Assembly: GCF_000469135.2 (NCBI RefSeq) | Contig: NZ_CP048117.1 | Coordinates: forward strand, 356,001-420,000 | Reading direction: 5' to 3' | Origin: Bacillus sp. SB49 | GTDB lineage: Bacteria > Bacillota > Bacilli > Bacillales > Halobacillaceae | Length of the DNA: 64,000 nucleotides | Shown: one piece after another, positions 1 to 8,730 of the stretch | How positions within the stretch are numbered: position 1 is the stretch's first letter | Layout of the letters: each line of letters begins with the position of its first letter | Position numbers and translations under genes: made by a program | Notes under the pieces: model-generated | Database searches by the model: none | The model's input: the letters and a program-made list of their open reading frames with translations, nothing else | Told to the model about the DNA's origin: nothing

Positions 1-780
1 CCAAATCGATGTCCATCCTCCGTCTTCAGAGTGGATGACGGGTCCGGCCATCGCTTTCCTTCCTAAATCAATCAAGGCAAAGAATGGAGTTTCATGTTCA
101 CAACAGAACTTATAGATGGATTCGCATTTTTCGCGCTCTTGGGCTGCACCGGCAAACAAAACGGCATCAACGTCATGGATGAACTTTTTCCAGCTGACCG
201 TTTTAGAGAAGGAAATCTGCAGGTTTATGTCCGGATCGTTAGCTGCTTCCCTGGTTCCGAGCTCTTTCATTTTCGAGAACTCTTTCTGATTCTTTTCGGT
301 CATATGGACATGGATGGACGTCAATCCGGATTGCAGCAGGGCGGTAGTAAGGGTAGTGGCTTTGCGCCCCTCTGCAAGGATAAGTACGCGCTTCCTTCGC
401 CATTGTTCCATGTGCCATCCCGGGGAATCTGCACGAGTCTCCAAATACTCCAGCTGTGAGCCGAATTTTTTTGCTGCGTGAACAGGCAGATGGTGAGATT
501 TGTCCGATGCCGTGTCCCGTAGAAACCCATTGTGGAAAAGGGTGGAGGTGATGTCGTGGATTCGCTGTGCATACGCCTCAGGAAGACCTTCCATCAGGCT
601 CTTCAGGGTGTGTTCCCCCGTGTACATGGGAACCAGTTTATCGATCCAGGTCGTGATGCTTCCCCCTTCCATACGAAACGATCCATTATTGTTACGGAAA
701 TACATAATGTCTTTGGATTCCGGCATATAAAAGGTCCCTTTTTTCAGTTTCGGCCGCATCGACGGTGCTAATTGAGTCAT
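1..780 (-). CDS. Putative thiazole-containing bacteriocin maturation protein, ThiF-like (partial)
   Basis: An open frame of 260 codons starts at the ATG at 780, behind a GAGGAGGAG ribosome site, and runs off the left edge without a stop, so only the N-terminal part is visible. The start (MRPKLKKGTFYMPE, then a stretch ending in HNGFLRD) resembles the ThiF-like proteins that accompany Cys-Xaa-Xaa repeat bacteriocin precursors in Bacillus (TIGR03693 type). These are thought to act with a cyclodehydratase and a dehydrogenase in making thiazole/oxazole rings. It lies directly downstream of the precursor gene on the same strand, which strongly supports the role. Family proteins are, from memory, over 600 residues, so more than half lies outside. 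The identification is by recall, not by search. Confidence 0.7.
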   Translation of the reverse strand, partial: MTQLAPSMRPKLKKGTFYMPESKDIMYFRNNNGSFRMEGGSITTWIDKLVPMYTGEHTLKSLMEGLPEAYAQRIHDITSTLFHNGFLRDTASDKSHHLPVHAAKKFGSQLEYLETRADSPGWHMEQWRRKRVLILAEGRKATTLTTALLQSGLTSIHVHMTEKNQKEFSKMKELGTREAANDPDINLQISFSKTVSWKKFIHDVDAVLFAGAAQEREKCESIYKFCCEHETPFFALIDLGRKAMAGPVIHSEDGGWTSIW

Positions 781-851
781 TCTCCTCCTCCTCGTCCGTA
801 AACCATACTCCATTTTGATTCTATGTAGAGCTGTTTGTCTCTTATGAATAG

Positions 852-882
852 AAAAAACCCCTGCACCGAACACAGCAGGGGT
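852..882 (-). terminator. Intrinsic terminator after the bacteriocin precursor
   Basis: On the minus strand an 8-bp stem (ACCCCTGC at 857-864 pairing with GCAGGGGT at 875-882) is followed by six T residues. It sits just after the precursor stop and before the maturation gene. It could give high precursor expression with partial read-through into the enzymes. Confidence 0.75.
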
Positions 883-899
883 CGATCAATCTCATCTCC

Positions 900-1157
900 T
901 TAACGGCCGCATCTTGCGCATCCGCCACAACGGGCGCATCCACCGCACCCGCCGCATCTTGCACAACCGGCACAACCTCCGCATCCGCCACAACCACCAC
1001 AACCAGCACATCGGAAGCAGTTAAAGCATCCGAAACAACCGAATACACACAAGCGGGCGTCGTTGCCGTACACATTTGCCTGATCGTTTGGTGTTAATGG
1101 TTGAGCACGGTATTCCCCGACGTTCAAGTTCTGCAGGTCATTCTTGAAATGATTCAT
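900..1157 (-). CDS. Heterocycloanthracin-type TOMM bacteriocin precursor
   Basis: An 85-residue peptide. Residues 1-36 (MNHFKNDLQNLNVGEY...) form a leader of the type found in the Bacillus BA_2677/heterocycloanthracin/sonorensin family. Residues 37-85 form a core with 16 cysteines: one CVFG followed by fifteen consecutive Cys-Xaa-Xaa units, where Xaa is mostly Gly, Ala, Arg or Phe. In this family the cysteines are predicted to become thiazoles. The start at 1157 follows AAGGAGGGG eight bases upstream and matches the usual MN-F leader start. An in-frame ATG at 1199, also with a GGAGG site, would add 14 residues. The core has no Ser or Thr, so only thiazoles, not oxazoles, would be expected. 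A terminator follows, then the ThiF-like maturation gene. Confidence 0.88.
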   Translation of the reverse strand: MNHFKNDLQNLNVGEYRAQPLTPNDQANVYGNDARLCVFGCFGCFNCFRCAGCGGCGGCGGCAGCARCGGCGGCARCGGCARCGR

Positions 1158-1336
1158 GTCCGTCCCCTCCTTCAAGGATTGTTCCAGCGAAAGAATCATC
1201 GCTTCCTCCACAAGTTATGAAAAAGGGTTGGGCAACGTTCCTCAAAGGATTTCAAACATGTTTTGTCGAATAATTGGTTAACGTAAGAAAGATAAGGGAA
1301 TGGTTGAGCATAAGTAGAAATTGGAGGGTGGGCAAG

Positions 1337-2188
1337 ATGGAAGGTGTGACGGAAAGTGAAAAAGTGGGTTGCAGGACGGAATATGCGACACTTAAGAAAG
1401 TACTTGTTTGCAAACCGGCTTATATGAAAATTGGAGAGGTCATTAACGAAACGCAGAAGCACTATGGCGACGTTGGTATCGATACCAGCATTGCTTTAAA
1501 GCAGCATGAAGCCTTTGTCCGTGTCCTGCAGGAATTCGGTGTAGAAGTGTTGGAAATACCAGCAGAACACCGGCTGAATGAGCAGGTGTTTACAAGAGAT
1601 ATTGCCTTTACCATTCACGACCGGCTTTTCATCGCCTCCATGAAACAGGCCGTAAGAAGAGGCGAAACCGAAGCGTTATCGAAGTGGCTGACACAAGAAG
1701 GTATCCCTGCAGAAAGGCCGTTGTCGTCCTCTATTGAAGGCGGAGACGTCATCATCGACGAGGATACGATCTGGGTGGGGATAAGCGGGAGGACGAGCGA
1801 AGAAGGGGCAAGTGAACTGGCCGCCCGCCTTCCGGATTATCGCATGGAGCCGCTCTGCCTGCAGGAAGACATCCTTCATCTGGACTGTGTTTTTAATATC
1901 ATAAGCCCTGAGACAGCGATCATTTATCCTCCCGCATTCACGAAAGAAGGACTGGAGAAGATCAAGTCACGCTTTCGACTGATACCTGTTACAAAGAAAG
2001 AGCAGTTTTATATGGGACCGAATGTGCTTTCCATCGGAGAAGGACGAGTAATCAGTCTTCCTCAAAACGATCGGTTGAACGGGGTCCTGCAGTCGGAAGG
2101 CTTTGAAGTCGTCCCGGTCGATTTTTCAGAGATCATTAAATCCGGCGGGTCTTTCCGATGCTGCTCGATGCCGCTGCAGCGACAATAA
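1337..2188 (+). CDS. Dimethylarginine dimethylaminohydrolase (DDAH) family amidinohydrolase
   Basis: A 283-residue protein of the amidinotransferase/DDAH fold, like Bacillus YkgA. Family members hydrolyse methylated arginines or related guanidino compounds to citrulline. The substrate-binding EGGD motif, the catalytic His in a LHLD context and a C-terminal Cys in the GGSFRCCSMPL stretch are all visible, so the active site looks complete. The start at 1337 follows GGAGGG at a good distance; an upstream in-frame TTG at 1274 lacks a ribosome site. The gene stands alone, convergent with the aminotransferase across a shared terminator. Its true substrate cannot be read from sequence. Confidence 0.82.
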   Translation: MEGVTESEKVGCRTEYATLKKVLVCKPAYMKIGEVINETQKHYGDVGIDTSIALKQHEAFVRVLQEFGVEVLEIPAEHRLNEQVFTRDIAFTIHDRLFIASMKQAVRRGETEALSKWLTQEGIPAERPLSSSIEGGDVIIDEDTIWVGISGRTSEEGASELAARLPDYRMEPLCLQEDILHLDCVFNIISPETAIIYPPAFTKEGLEKIKSRFRLIPVTKKEQFYMGPNVLSIGEGRVISLPQNDRLNGVLQSEGFEVVPVDFSEIIKSGGSFRCCSMPLQRQ

Positions 2189-2226
2189 AAAGACGAGCGC
2201 TCCATATAAGCGCTCGTCTTTTTTTA
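2187..2226. terminator. Bidirectional terminator between DDAH-like and aminotransferase genes
   Basis: A 12-bp perfect stem (AAGACGAGCGCT / AGCGCTCGTCTT) is flanked by an A run on the left and a T run on the right, so it can end transcripts from both sides. Confidence 0.85.
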
Positions 2227-3408
2227 TGCTTCCGTGTAGGAAAGGAATTCCTCGAATCGGCGGACAGATTCCTGAAGCTTCTCTTCGGAATTGTTGAGTC
2301 CGATCCGTACGTATCCTTCCCCGTGAGTACCGAATCCGACTCCGGGAGCTACGAACAACCCGACTTTTTGTAAAAGGGCATCTGCAAAAGATTGGGAGTC
2401 GTATCCTTCCGGGACTTTGAGCCATACGAAGAAGGACCCTTTGCACGGCATGACGTTGTATCCAGCTTCTTTTAAACCGGTAACGAGGAGGTCACGTCGC
2501 TCTTCATACGTATCTCTCAGTTCATGGACGCACGCCTGGGAGCTGAGTAGAGCGGTGGCGGATGCTTCCTGTAAGGCACCGAATAAGCTGCAGAAGTAGT
2601 GATCCTGAATAAGCTCAAGCGCTTCGATGACACTTGGATTGCCTACAGCGAACCCGACACGCCACCCGGCCATGTTATAGGTTTTGGACATGGTATATAC
2701 TTCGACTCCGACGTTCTTGGCACCATCGACTTCCATGAAGCTGAGAGGTTTCTTTCCGTCGAATCCAATCGCCCCGTAGGCGAAGTCGTGGATGACACAG
2801 ACATCGTTTTTCTCGGCTTCCGCAATGGTCCGTTCGAAAAATTCACGATCGGCGATCGCACCGGTCGGGTTATTAGGGTAATTGAGGAACATCATTTTCG
2901 CTTTTTGGAAGCTCTCTTCATCGATCTGGTCGTAATCCGGGAGAAAATCGTTCTCTTCCAGAAGGGGCATGGACTTCATTTCCGCGCCGACCATTTCAAT
3001 TCCAGACCAATAATCCGGGTACCCGGGATCTGGAACCAGCGCGATATCACCCGGATCAAGTAAACATTGGCATAATTCCACCAGGCCGGTTTTACTGGCA
3101 GGGAGGATGGCTACCTCTGTCTTTGGATCGATATCGACCCCGTACTCCCGCTGATAGTACTCGGAGACGGCGTTTTTCAGGAAATCGAAACCGTGGAAGG
3201 GTGGATATTTGTGATATTCCGGATTTTCAGAAGCTTGCTGGAGCGATTCTACGATATGATTCGGGGTCGGCTGGTCTGGGTTTCCCTGTCCCAAGTTAAG
3301 GACCTCCATGGTCGCTTCTTTCTCAAATGCGGCCAGTTTATCGATCAGTGTAGCGAAGAATTGGTCAGGAAGACGCTTTAACGCTTTGGATTGCGGGAAT
3401 TGTTTCAT
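2224..3408 (-). CDS. mtnE: PLP-dependent aminotransferase, MtnE-like
   Basis: A fold-type I class I/II aminotransferase of 394 residues. It shows NLGQGNPDQPTPNHIV near the N terminus, the YPNNPTGA region, and the lysine in SKTYNMAGWRVGF that forms the internal aldimine. It resembles Bacillus MtnE (YkrV), which transaminates ketomethylthiobutyrate to methionine in the methionine salvage pathway. The start at 3408 has GAGGTGAT upstream; a GTG three codons further up overlaps that site. An MtnU-like amidase is encoded 2.6 kb away, but other mtn genes are not in the window, so the symbol is by family resemblance. Confidence 0.72.
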   Translation of the reverse strand: MKQFPQSKALKRLPDQFFATLIDKLAAFEKEATMEVLNLGQGNPDQPTPNHIVESLQQASENPEYHKYPPFHGFDFLKNAVSEYYQREYGVDIDPKTEVAILPASKTGLVELCQCLLDPGDIALVPDPGYPDYWSGIEMVGAEMKSMPLLEENDFLPDYDQIDEESFQKAKMMFLNYPNNPTGAIADREFFERTIAEAEKNDVCVIHDFAYGAIGFDGKKPLSFMEVDGAKNVGVEVYTMSKTYNMAGWRVGFAVGNPSVIEALELIQDHYFCSLFGALQEASATALLSSQACVHELRDTYEERRDLLVTGLKEAGYNVMPCKGSFFVWLKVPEGYDSQSFADALLQKVGLFVAPGVGFGTHGEGYVRIGLNNSEEKLQESVRRFEEFLSYTEA

Positions 3409-3539
3409 AGGTATCACCTCGGTTAGTTGTTGGAAAAGTCGAACAAAAAAACATTAAAGATAGTGTAACATGATGATGACGCGTGTGGGAACAATAGGTG
3501 CAAAGAATAGGAAAGCAGATAAGGATGAGGTGAAAGCAG

Positions 3540-4871
3540 ATGAAGTTACTGATCATCGGAGGAGATGCTGCGGGGATGAGTGCAGCGATGCAGATAGTAC
3601 GCAATAGTGAAGGTCATGAAATCATCGTGTTTGAGAGAGGAGAAATAACGTCCTACGGTCAGTGCGGCCTGCCTTATGTACTGAGTGGAGACGTGGACGA
3701 TGCGGAAGACTTAATCGCACGTGACCCGGAGACGTTTCGGTCTAAATACGGAATCGACGTGCGGACGAACCACTTGGTCGAGAAGGTGGATTGTGATCGA
3801 AAGGTCGTCCATGGAACCGACGACAGAACCGGGGAAGCCTTTGAAGAAAAGTACGACAGGCTATTAATTGCTTCCGGTGCTTCTCCTGTTCTGCCGCCAT
3901 GGGAGGGAAAGGATCTTCCCGGCATTTACACCTTGAAGACGATCCCGGATGTGGAGGCCATTAGGAAAGACATGACTCCCGATACGAAACGAGTGACAAT
4001 CATTGGGGGCGGTTATATCGGACTTGAGTTGGCGGAAAGTTTCGTAACGATCGGTAAGGAAGTCCGCCTGATTCAGCGGGGGTCCCAGCTCGGTGAAATG
4101 TTTGATGAGGAAATGGCCTCCTCCATCCATGAGGAAGCGGAAAAGCACGGAGTGGATCTGCATCTTAATGAGTCGGTAGAAGCCTTCCGCGGGGAAGGGC
4201 GGGTTCGTACCGTTTGTACAGATCAAGGGGAGTATGACACGGACCTTGTCATCGTAGCAGTCGGTGTGACGCCTAATACTTCTTTTCTTGAGGGAACAGG
4301 CATCTTCAAGGGTCTGAAGGATGCTGTTTCGGTCAATGCCTTTATGGAGACAAGTATTCTCGACATCTATGCTGCTGGTGACTGCGCTATGCAGTACCAC
4401 CGGGTCAAACAGAAGCTTGATTATATACCCCTTGGTACGCATGCGAACAAACAGGGGCAGATTGCCGGGTTGAATATGGTTGACCAGCACAAGTCGTTTC
4501 ACGGAATTGTCGGGACCTCTATTCTGAAATTCTTCCACTTGTCCCTTGGACGAACAGGTTTAAGTGCTAAAGAAGCAGAGAGGGAGAAGATTCCTCATTT
4601 GTCGGTCACCATCGATTCCACCCATGCAGCCGGCTATTATTCCAAGGATGATCCGATGACGGTAAAGCTCGTCTATCACCAGTCTTCCCGGCGTCTGCTC
4701 GGCGGGCAGATCATCGGAGGAAGGGGTGTGGATAAAAGGGTGGATGTCCTTGCAACCGCTCTCTATCATGACATGACAGTGGATGATCTTCAGGACCTGG
4801 ATTTATCGTATGCTCCTCCGTTCAACAGCGTATGGGATCCGATACAACAGGCTTCCCGTCGAGCTGAATAA
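3540..4871 (+). CDS. CoA-disulfide reductase / FAD-dependent pyridine nucleotide-disulfide oxidoreductase
   Basis: A 443-residue flavoprotein with an N-terminal FAD-binding GGDAAGMSAA, a single redox cysteine at residue 42 (YGQCGLPY), an NAD(P)H-binding GGGYIGLELAE near residue 157, and a C-terminal dimerisation domain. A lone N-terminal redox Cys is the hallmark of CoA-disulfide reductases, which keep coenzyme A reduced. The start follows GAGGTGAAAGC. It lies 73 bases upstream of the NO synthase gene on the same strand, which is consistent with a shared thiol and nitrosative stress role; that link is inference. Confidence 0.8.
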   Translation: MKLLIIGGDAAGMSAAMQIVRNSEGHEIIVFERGEITSYGQCGLPYVLSGDVDDAEDLIARDPETFRSKYGIDVRTNHLVEKVDCDRKVVHGTDDRTGEAFEEKYDRLLIASGASPVLPPWEGKDLPGIYTLKTIPDVEAIRKDMTPDTKRVTIIGGGYIGLELAESFVTIGKEVRLIQRGSQLGEMFDEEMASSIHEEAEKHGVDLHLNESVEAFRGEGRVRTVCTDQGEYDTDLVIVAVGVTPNTSFLEGTGIFKGLKDAVSVNAFMETSILDIYAAGDCAMQYHRVKQKLDYIPLGTHANKQGQIAGLNMVDQHKSFHGIVGTSILKFFHLSLGRTGLSAKEAEREKIPHLSVTIDSTHAAGYYSKDDPMTVKLVYHQSSRRLLGGQIIGGRGVDKRVDVLATALYHDMTVDDLQDLDLSYAPPFNSVWDPIQQASRRAE

Positions 4872-4944
4872 GCGTTTCTTACTAGAGGTTCCACCATTTA
4901 TGGTAGGATAAAAGCAGTAAGGAACGTACAGGAGGATTCAAGCT

Positions 4945-6039
4945 GTGAATATAGATCTATATGAAAAAGCGGAATCGTTCATCCGCCAATACTACCATGA
5001 ACAAGGGGCGACCGGTTCGGAGGAGAGGCTTGAGCAGATAAAACAGGAGATCAGCCTGACAGGGACCTATACCCACACTTTTGAAGAGCTGGAGTACGGT
5101 GCGAAAGCCGCTTGGAGAAACAGCAACCGGTGTATCGGCCGGTTATTCTGGAACAGTTTGAAGGTGTTTGACCGTCGTCACCTGAATACAGAAGAGGATA
5201 TCTTCCATGCTCTTATTGATCATCTGGATTATGCTACGAATAACGGAAGAATCCGCTCCACCATCACTATATTTCGACCGGAACAAGAAGAGGGAGCCGT
5301 ACGAATATGGAATCACCAGCTGATCCGATACGCCGGTTATGAAGAGGAAAGCGGTATTGTCGGGGATCCTGCTTCCATCGATATAACGAAAGAGTGTATG
5401 GCGCGGGGCTGGTCCGGTTCAGGGAGGGCGTTCGATGTCCTGCCTCTTCTCGTTCAAATCGGTGATCAGGAACCTGAGATGTTTGATATTCCACAGGAAA
5501 GCATATTGGAAGTGTCTCTTCGTCACCCGGAGTTGGAGTGGTTCGAAGACCTTGGTCTTCGTTGGCATGCTGTGCCTGTGATTTCCGATATGCGCTTGGA
5601 AATAGGCGGCATCCATTATACAGCGGCGCCGTTTAACGGATGGTACATGGAAACAGAAATTGGTGCCAGAAACTTGGCAGACGAATTCCGCTATAATCTG
5701 CTTCCTGTTGTTGCAGAAGCGATGGGGCTCGATACGAAAAGGAATAGAACGCTATGGAAGGATCGGGCCTTGATTGAGCTTAATCAGGCAGTCCTCCATT
5801 CTTACAAAGAAGATAAGGTAAGCGTGGTTGATCACCATACGGCAGCTCAACAATTCCAGCTCTTTGAGAACAAAGAGCACCAATGCGGCCGTGAAGTCAC
5901 CGGCGATTGGTCTTGGCTGATTCCGCCGGTTTCTCCTGCTTCGACGCACATTTTTCATTCCAGTTATGAGAACCGGATCGAAACACCGAACTATTTTTAT
6001 CAGGAACCTGCTTATAAGAAGAACCTTGCACCGGAGTAA
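4945..6039 (+). CDS. nos: Nitric oxide synthase oxygenase
   Basis: A 364-residue stand-alone NOS oxygenase domain, the normal bacterial form without a fused reductase. It makes nitric oxide from arginine, using heme and tetrahydrofolate-type pterin with electrons from general flavodoxin-like reductases. The heme ligand is Cys63 in WRNSNRCIGR, and the arginine-binding glutamate lies in GWYMETEIGARNL. Translation starts with GTG at 4945 behind AGGAGG. Bacterial NO protects against oxidative stress and some antibiotics. A terminator overlaps the stop codon. Confidence 0.95.
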   Translation: MNIDLYEKAESFIRQYYHEQGATGSEERLEQIKQEISLTGTYTHTFEELEYGAKAAWRNSNRCIGRLFWNSLKVFDRRHLNTEEDIFHALIDHLDYATNNGRIRSTITIFRPEQEEGAVRIWNHQLIRYAGYEEESGIVGDPASIDITKECMARGWSGSGRAFDVLPLLVQIGDQEPEMFDIPQESILEVSLRHPELEWFEDLGLRWHAVPVISDMRLEIGGIHYTAAPFNGWYMETEIGARNLADEFRYNLLPVVAEAMGLDTKRNRTLWKDRALIELNQAVLHSYKEDKVSVVDHHTAAQQFQLFENKEHQCGREVTGDWSWLIPPVSPASTHIFHSSYENRIETPNYFYQEPAYKKNLAPE

Positions 6040-6060
6040 TCGATGCAAGGTTCTTTTTTA
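6019..6060. terminator. Bidirectional terminator after nos
   Basis: A 10-bp stem, GAACCTTGCA (6021-6030) with TGCAAGGTTC (6044-6053), is followed by six T residues. The left arm is inside the last codons of nos. It also lies at the 3' end of the convergent amidase gene. Confidence 0.8.
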
Positions 6061-6840
6061 TTCATATAAATCCGGGCGTCGGTCCTGGAAAATAGGAATT
6101 TGTTTTCGGATATCCTCTACAGCTTCCCAATTTACTTCTGCGTATAGGATTTCTTCTTCGGACCCAGCTTCGGCAAGTACTTTCCCCCATGGGTCGATGA
6201 TGACGGAATGGCCGCCGAATGTGTTGGCTTCATCAGAGCCGACACGGTTGCAGGCGATCACGAAGCACTGGTTTTCAATCGCTCTGCTGATCAGAAGATT
6301 TCGCCAATGATCCACGCGCGGCTTCGGCCATTCGGCAGTGACGAACAGTGCTTTGGCTCCATGAATCATATGGGAACGCAGCCATTCCGGAAAGCGGATA
6401 TCGTAACAGATAACGGCGGCCAGCGGAGCGCCCTCCAAATGGAACAAGCCTTTCTCGTTCCCTGATTCCAGGAACTTTTCTTCGTCCATCAGTCGGAACA
6501 GGTGGGCTTTTCGATAGGACAGGATCCGCTCACCCGAGGGGTCATACGCGACAAATGTGTTGTAAAAGACGTCATCTTCCCGTTCGGCAACCGATCCCAT
6601 AATGGTCACTTCATAATCACATGCCATTTCTTTCATTAACAAATGTGTTGGTCCACTCATCGTTTCTGCAAGTTCATCGAAACGGGATAGATCGTAACCC
6701 GTCGTCCATAGTTCAGGTAACACAATTACAGAGCTCCCGTTTTCAGCTGCCTCTTTGATTTTTACAGCTGCCGCTTTCCGGTTTGCCTCCGGGTTGCCAA
6801 GTACAATGTTCATTTGAATAATAGCTATTTTCTTCATCAT
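6058..6840 (-). CDS. mtnU: Carbon-nitrogen hydrolase (nitrilase superfamily), MtnU-like
   Basis: A 260-residue omega-amidase/nitrilase family enzyme. The catalytic triad is seen as Glu in LPELWTTG, Lys in YRKAHLF and Cys in VICYDIRFPEW. Bacillus MtnU (YkrU), of nearly the same length, is linked to methionine salvage, where it would deamidate the keto-amide left by the MtnE transaminase. Here it is separated from the mtnE-like gene by the CoA-disulfide reductase and nos genes. GAGGTGAT precedes a double ATG at 6840 and 6837. Confidence 0.78.
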   Translation of the reverse strand: MMKKIAIIQMNIVLGNPEANRKAAAVKIKEAAENGSSVIVLPELWTTGYDLSRFDELAETMSGPTHLLMKEMACDYEVTIMGSVAEREDDVFYNTFVAYDPSGERILSYRKAHLFRLMDEEKFLESGNEKGLFHLEGAPLAAVICYDIRFPEWLRSHMIHGAKALFVTAEWPKPRVDHWRNLLISRAIENQCFVIACNRVGSDEANTFGGHSVIIDPWGKVLAEAGSEEEILYAEVNWEAVEDIRKQIPIFQDRRPDLYE

Positions 6841-6984
6841 TAGGATCACCTCATTTCCAAAAGTGTACCAAAGAAAGCGGGGGATTGCCTGTATTTTCTG
6901 AATATATCTCGTTTTGCTCCTTTACATGAACCGTTTTCAAACATGGTACAATAAGTGAAAAAAGTACAGAGAGGAAGGCGAGCG

Positions 6985-8730
6985 ATGTTTGAACTGTTCC
7001 TTCCCATGTTGGAGCGACTCGGTATCATCGTGACCGTCGCTTTCATCATAACGAGGTTCCGTTTTTTTCGGGAACTGATAGATAAAAAGACCTTGGATTC
7101 CGGACAGCAGTTCATGGCTGTCGTCTTTTTCGGGGTGTTCGGTATCATCGGCACCTATACAGGGATTACCTACAATACGGATTCATTGGATTTCGGAAGG
7201 TGGGCCTTTAATTTAGGAGAATCGGAAGCGCTTGCTAATTCCAGAGTCATCGGAATTGTGGCTGCCGGATTATTCGGAGGGTACCGGATTGGAATCGGCG
7301 CAGGCGTAATCGCGGGGCTGCATCGGTTTTCTCTGGGTGGTTTCACCGGTCTTGCCTGCGGAATCTCTGCTGTCGTGGCCGGGCTCCTTGCCGGCTTGTT
7401 CCATAAGAAAGACAGACCATTAAAGCTGACAACGGCCCTGCTCGTCGGTGCATTGGCGGAGACGGTGCAGATGGGCATCATTCTCCTTACTGCGTCCCCT
7501 TTTTCAAGAGCGTGGGGGCTTGTTCAGGAAATCGGCTTACCCATGATTGCCGCGAACGGTGTCGGGGCTGCATTGTTCCTGTTAATCATACGGAATGTGC
7601 TTCATGAAGAAGAGAAAGTAGGAGCTCTTCAAGCTCAGAAAGCATTAAAGCTGGCGGAGTCCACCGTTTCTCATTTAAGAAAAGGATTGTCTGCCCAGTC
7701 GGCAGGACAGGCCTGCCGTATCATTTATGAAGAAGTGGATGTCAGCGCAATTTCCATGACGGATAAGAATGATATCCTTGCCCATGTAGGTCTTGCTGAT
7801 GATCATCATAAGTCCGGAGTTCCGATTCAGACAGATGCGACGAAGCAGGTCATCAGAGACGGAAAGATGGCGATAGCAGGTCACGAAGAGATTCATTGTC
7901 AAACGGCAAGATGCCCATTAGGAGCGGCAGTCATCGCTCCGCTGATGAAGCGGCAGGAAGTAGTGGGAACGTTGAAATTCTATGTGCGTTCAGAAAAGGA
8001 TATATCCAATGTACTGATTGAGTTGATTCAAGGGTTGAGTGCCCTCCTCAGCCAACAACTGGAACTTGCCGATGCGGAAAGAGCGCAGGAACTTGCTAGA
8101 GAAGCGGAAGTGAAAGCTCTCCAGGCGCAGGTGAATCCGCATTTTCTGTTCAATTCCTTAAACGTAATCGTATCCTTGACGAGAACAGAGCCGGATCGTG
8201 CCCGCTCCTTGTTAATAGCGCTCTCTAAGTTCTTCCGCCAGAACCTCAATGCGACACGGAAAACCTGGATTACCTTAGAAGAAGAATTGAAGCATGTGAA
8301 GGCATACCTGTTGATCGAAGAGACACGATTTGTGGATCGGCTCCACGTCTATTACGACGTAGATGAAGCTGCTTTGACAGCAAGGATAGCCCCATTGACG
8401 CTTCAACCCTTAGTGGAGAACTGTATGAAGCATGGAATTAAAGATCAGGATGGAGAAGCGGTTATCCGGATTTCTGTCAAAGCAGAGGAGGACGGCGTCC
8501 GTGTCTCCATAGAAGATAATGGCACAGGGATCGATCCCGAACGCTTGGAAACGCTCGGAACAGATTACGTCGATTCACATAATGGTACCGGCTTTGGTAT
8601 TTATAACGTGAACAGACGGTTGGAGCACATGCATGGAAAAGGATCCACACTTTCGATTAAAAGTGAGCATGGAGCGGGTACGGAAATTACGTTTTTATTG
8701 CCCGTGGAAAGGCAGGAGATTACACGATGA
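6985..8730 (+). CDS. lytS: Sensor histidine kinase, LytS family
   Basis: A 581-residue membrane kinase. The N-terminal half holds the hydrophobic 5TM-LYT sensor segments, followed by a GAF-like region (about residues 220-360), a coiled linker, the His phospho-acceptor motif VNPHFLFNSLN and an ATPase domain with DNGTGID and GTGFGIYNV. The start at 6985 has GAGGAAGG upstream; a GTG ten codons earlier has no clear site. Its stop overlaps the lytT start. In Bacillus and E. coli, members of this family sense extracellular pyruvate or related signals and switch on carboxylate transporters, which fits the cstA gene next door. Confidence 0.9.
   Translation: MFELFLPMLERLGIIVTVAFIITRFRFFRELIDKKTLDSGQQFMAVVFFGVFGIIGTYTGITYNTDSLDFGRWAFNLGESEALANSRVIGIVAAGLFGGYRIGIGAGVIAGLHRFSLGGFTGLACGISAVVAGLLAGLFHKKDRPLKLTTALLVGALAETVQMGIILLTASPFSRAWGLVQEIGLPMIAANGVGAALFLLIIRNVLHEEEKVGALQAQKALKLAESTVSHLRKGLSAQSAGQACRIIYEEVDVSAISMTDKNDILAHVGLADDHHKSGVPIQTDATKQVIRDGKMAIAGHEEIHCQTARCPLGAAVIAPLMKRQEVVGTLKFYVRSEKDISNVLIELIQGLSALLSQQLELADAERAQELAREAEVKALQAQVNPHFLFNSLNVIVSLTRTEPDRARSLLIALSKFFRQNLNATRKTWITLEEELKHVKAYLLIEETRFVDRLHVYYDVDEAALTARIAPLTLQPLVENCMKHGIKDQDGEAVIRISVKAEEDGVRVSIEDNGTGIDPERLETLGTDYVDSHNGTGFGIYNVNRRLEHMHGKGSTLSIKSEHGAGTEITFLLPVERQEITR

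Noticed and set aside
94..459. Open frame of 121 codons on the plus strand at the left edge
   Set aside because: It is antisense to the uninterrupted 260-codon maturation protein frame, has no ribosome site and no recognisable product.
842..1075. 77-codon minus-strand frame rich in Val, Ala and Asp over the bacteriocin precursor
   Set aside because: It is a frame-shifted reading of the Cys-X-X repeat; the repetitive DNA makes other frames open too. The precursor frame has the ribosome site and family leader.
3864..4538. 224-codon minus-strand frame
   Set aside because: Antisense to the CoA-disulfide reductase gene, with no family resemblance.
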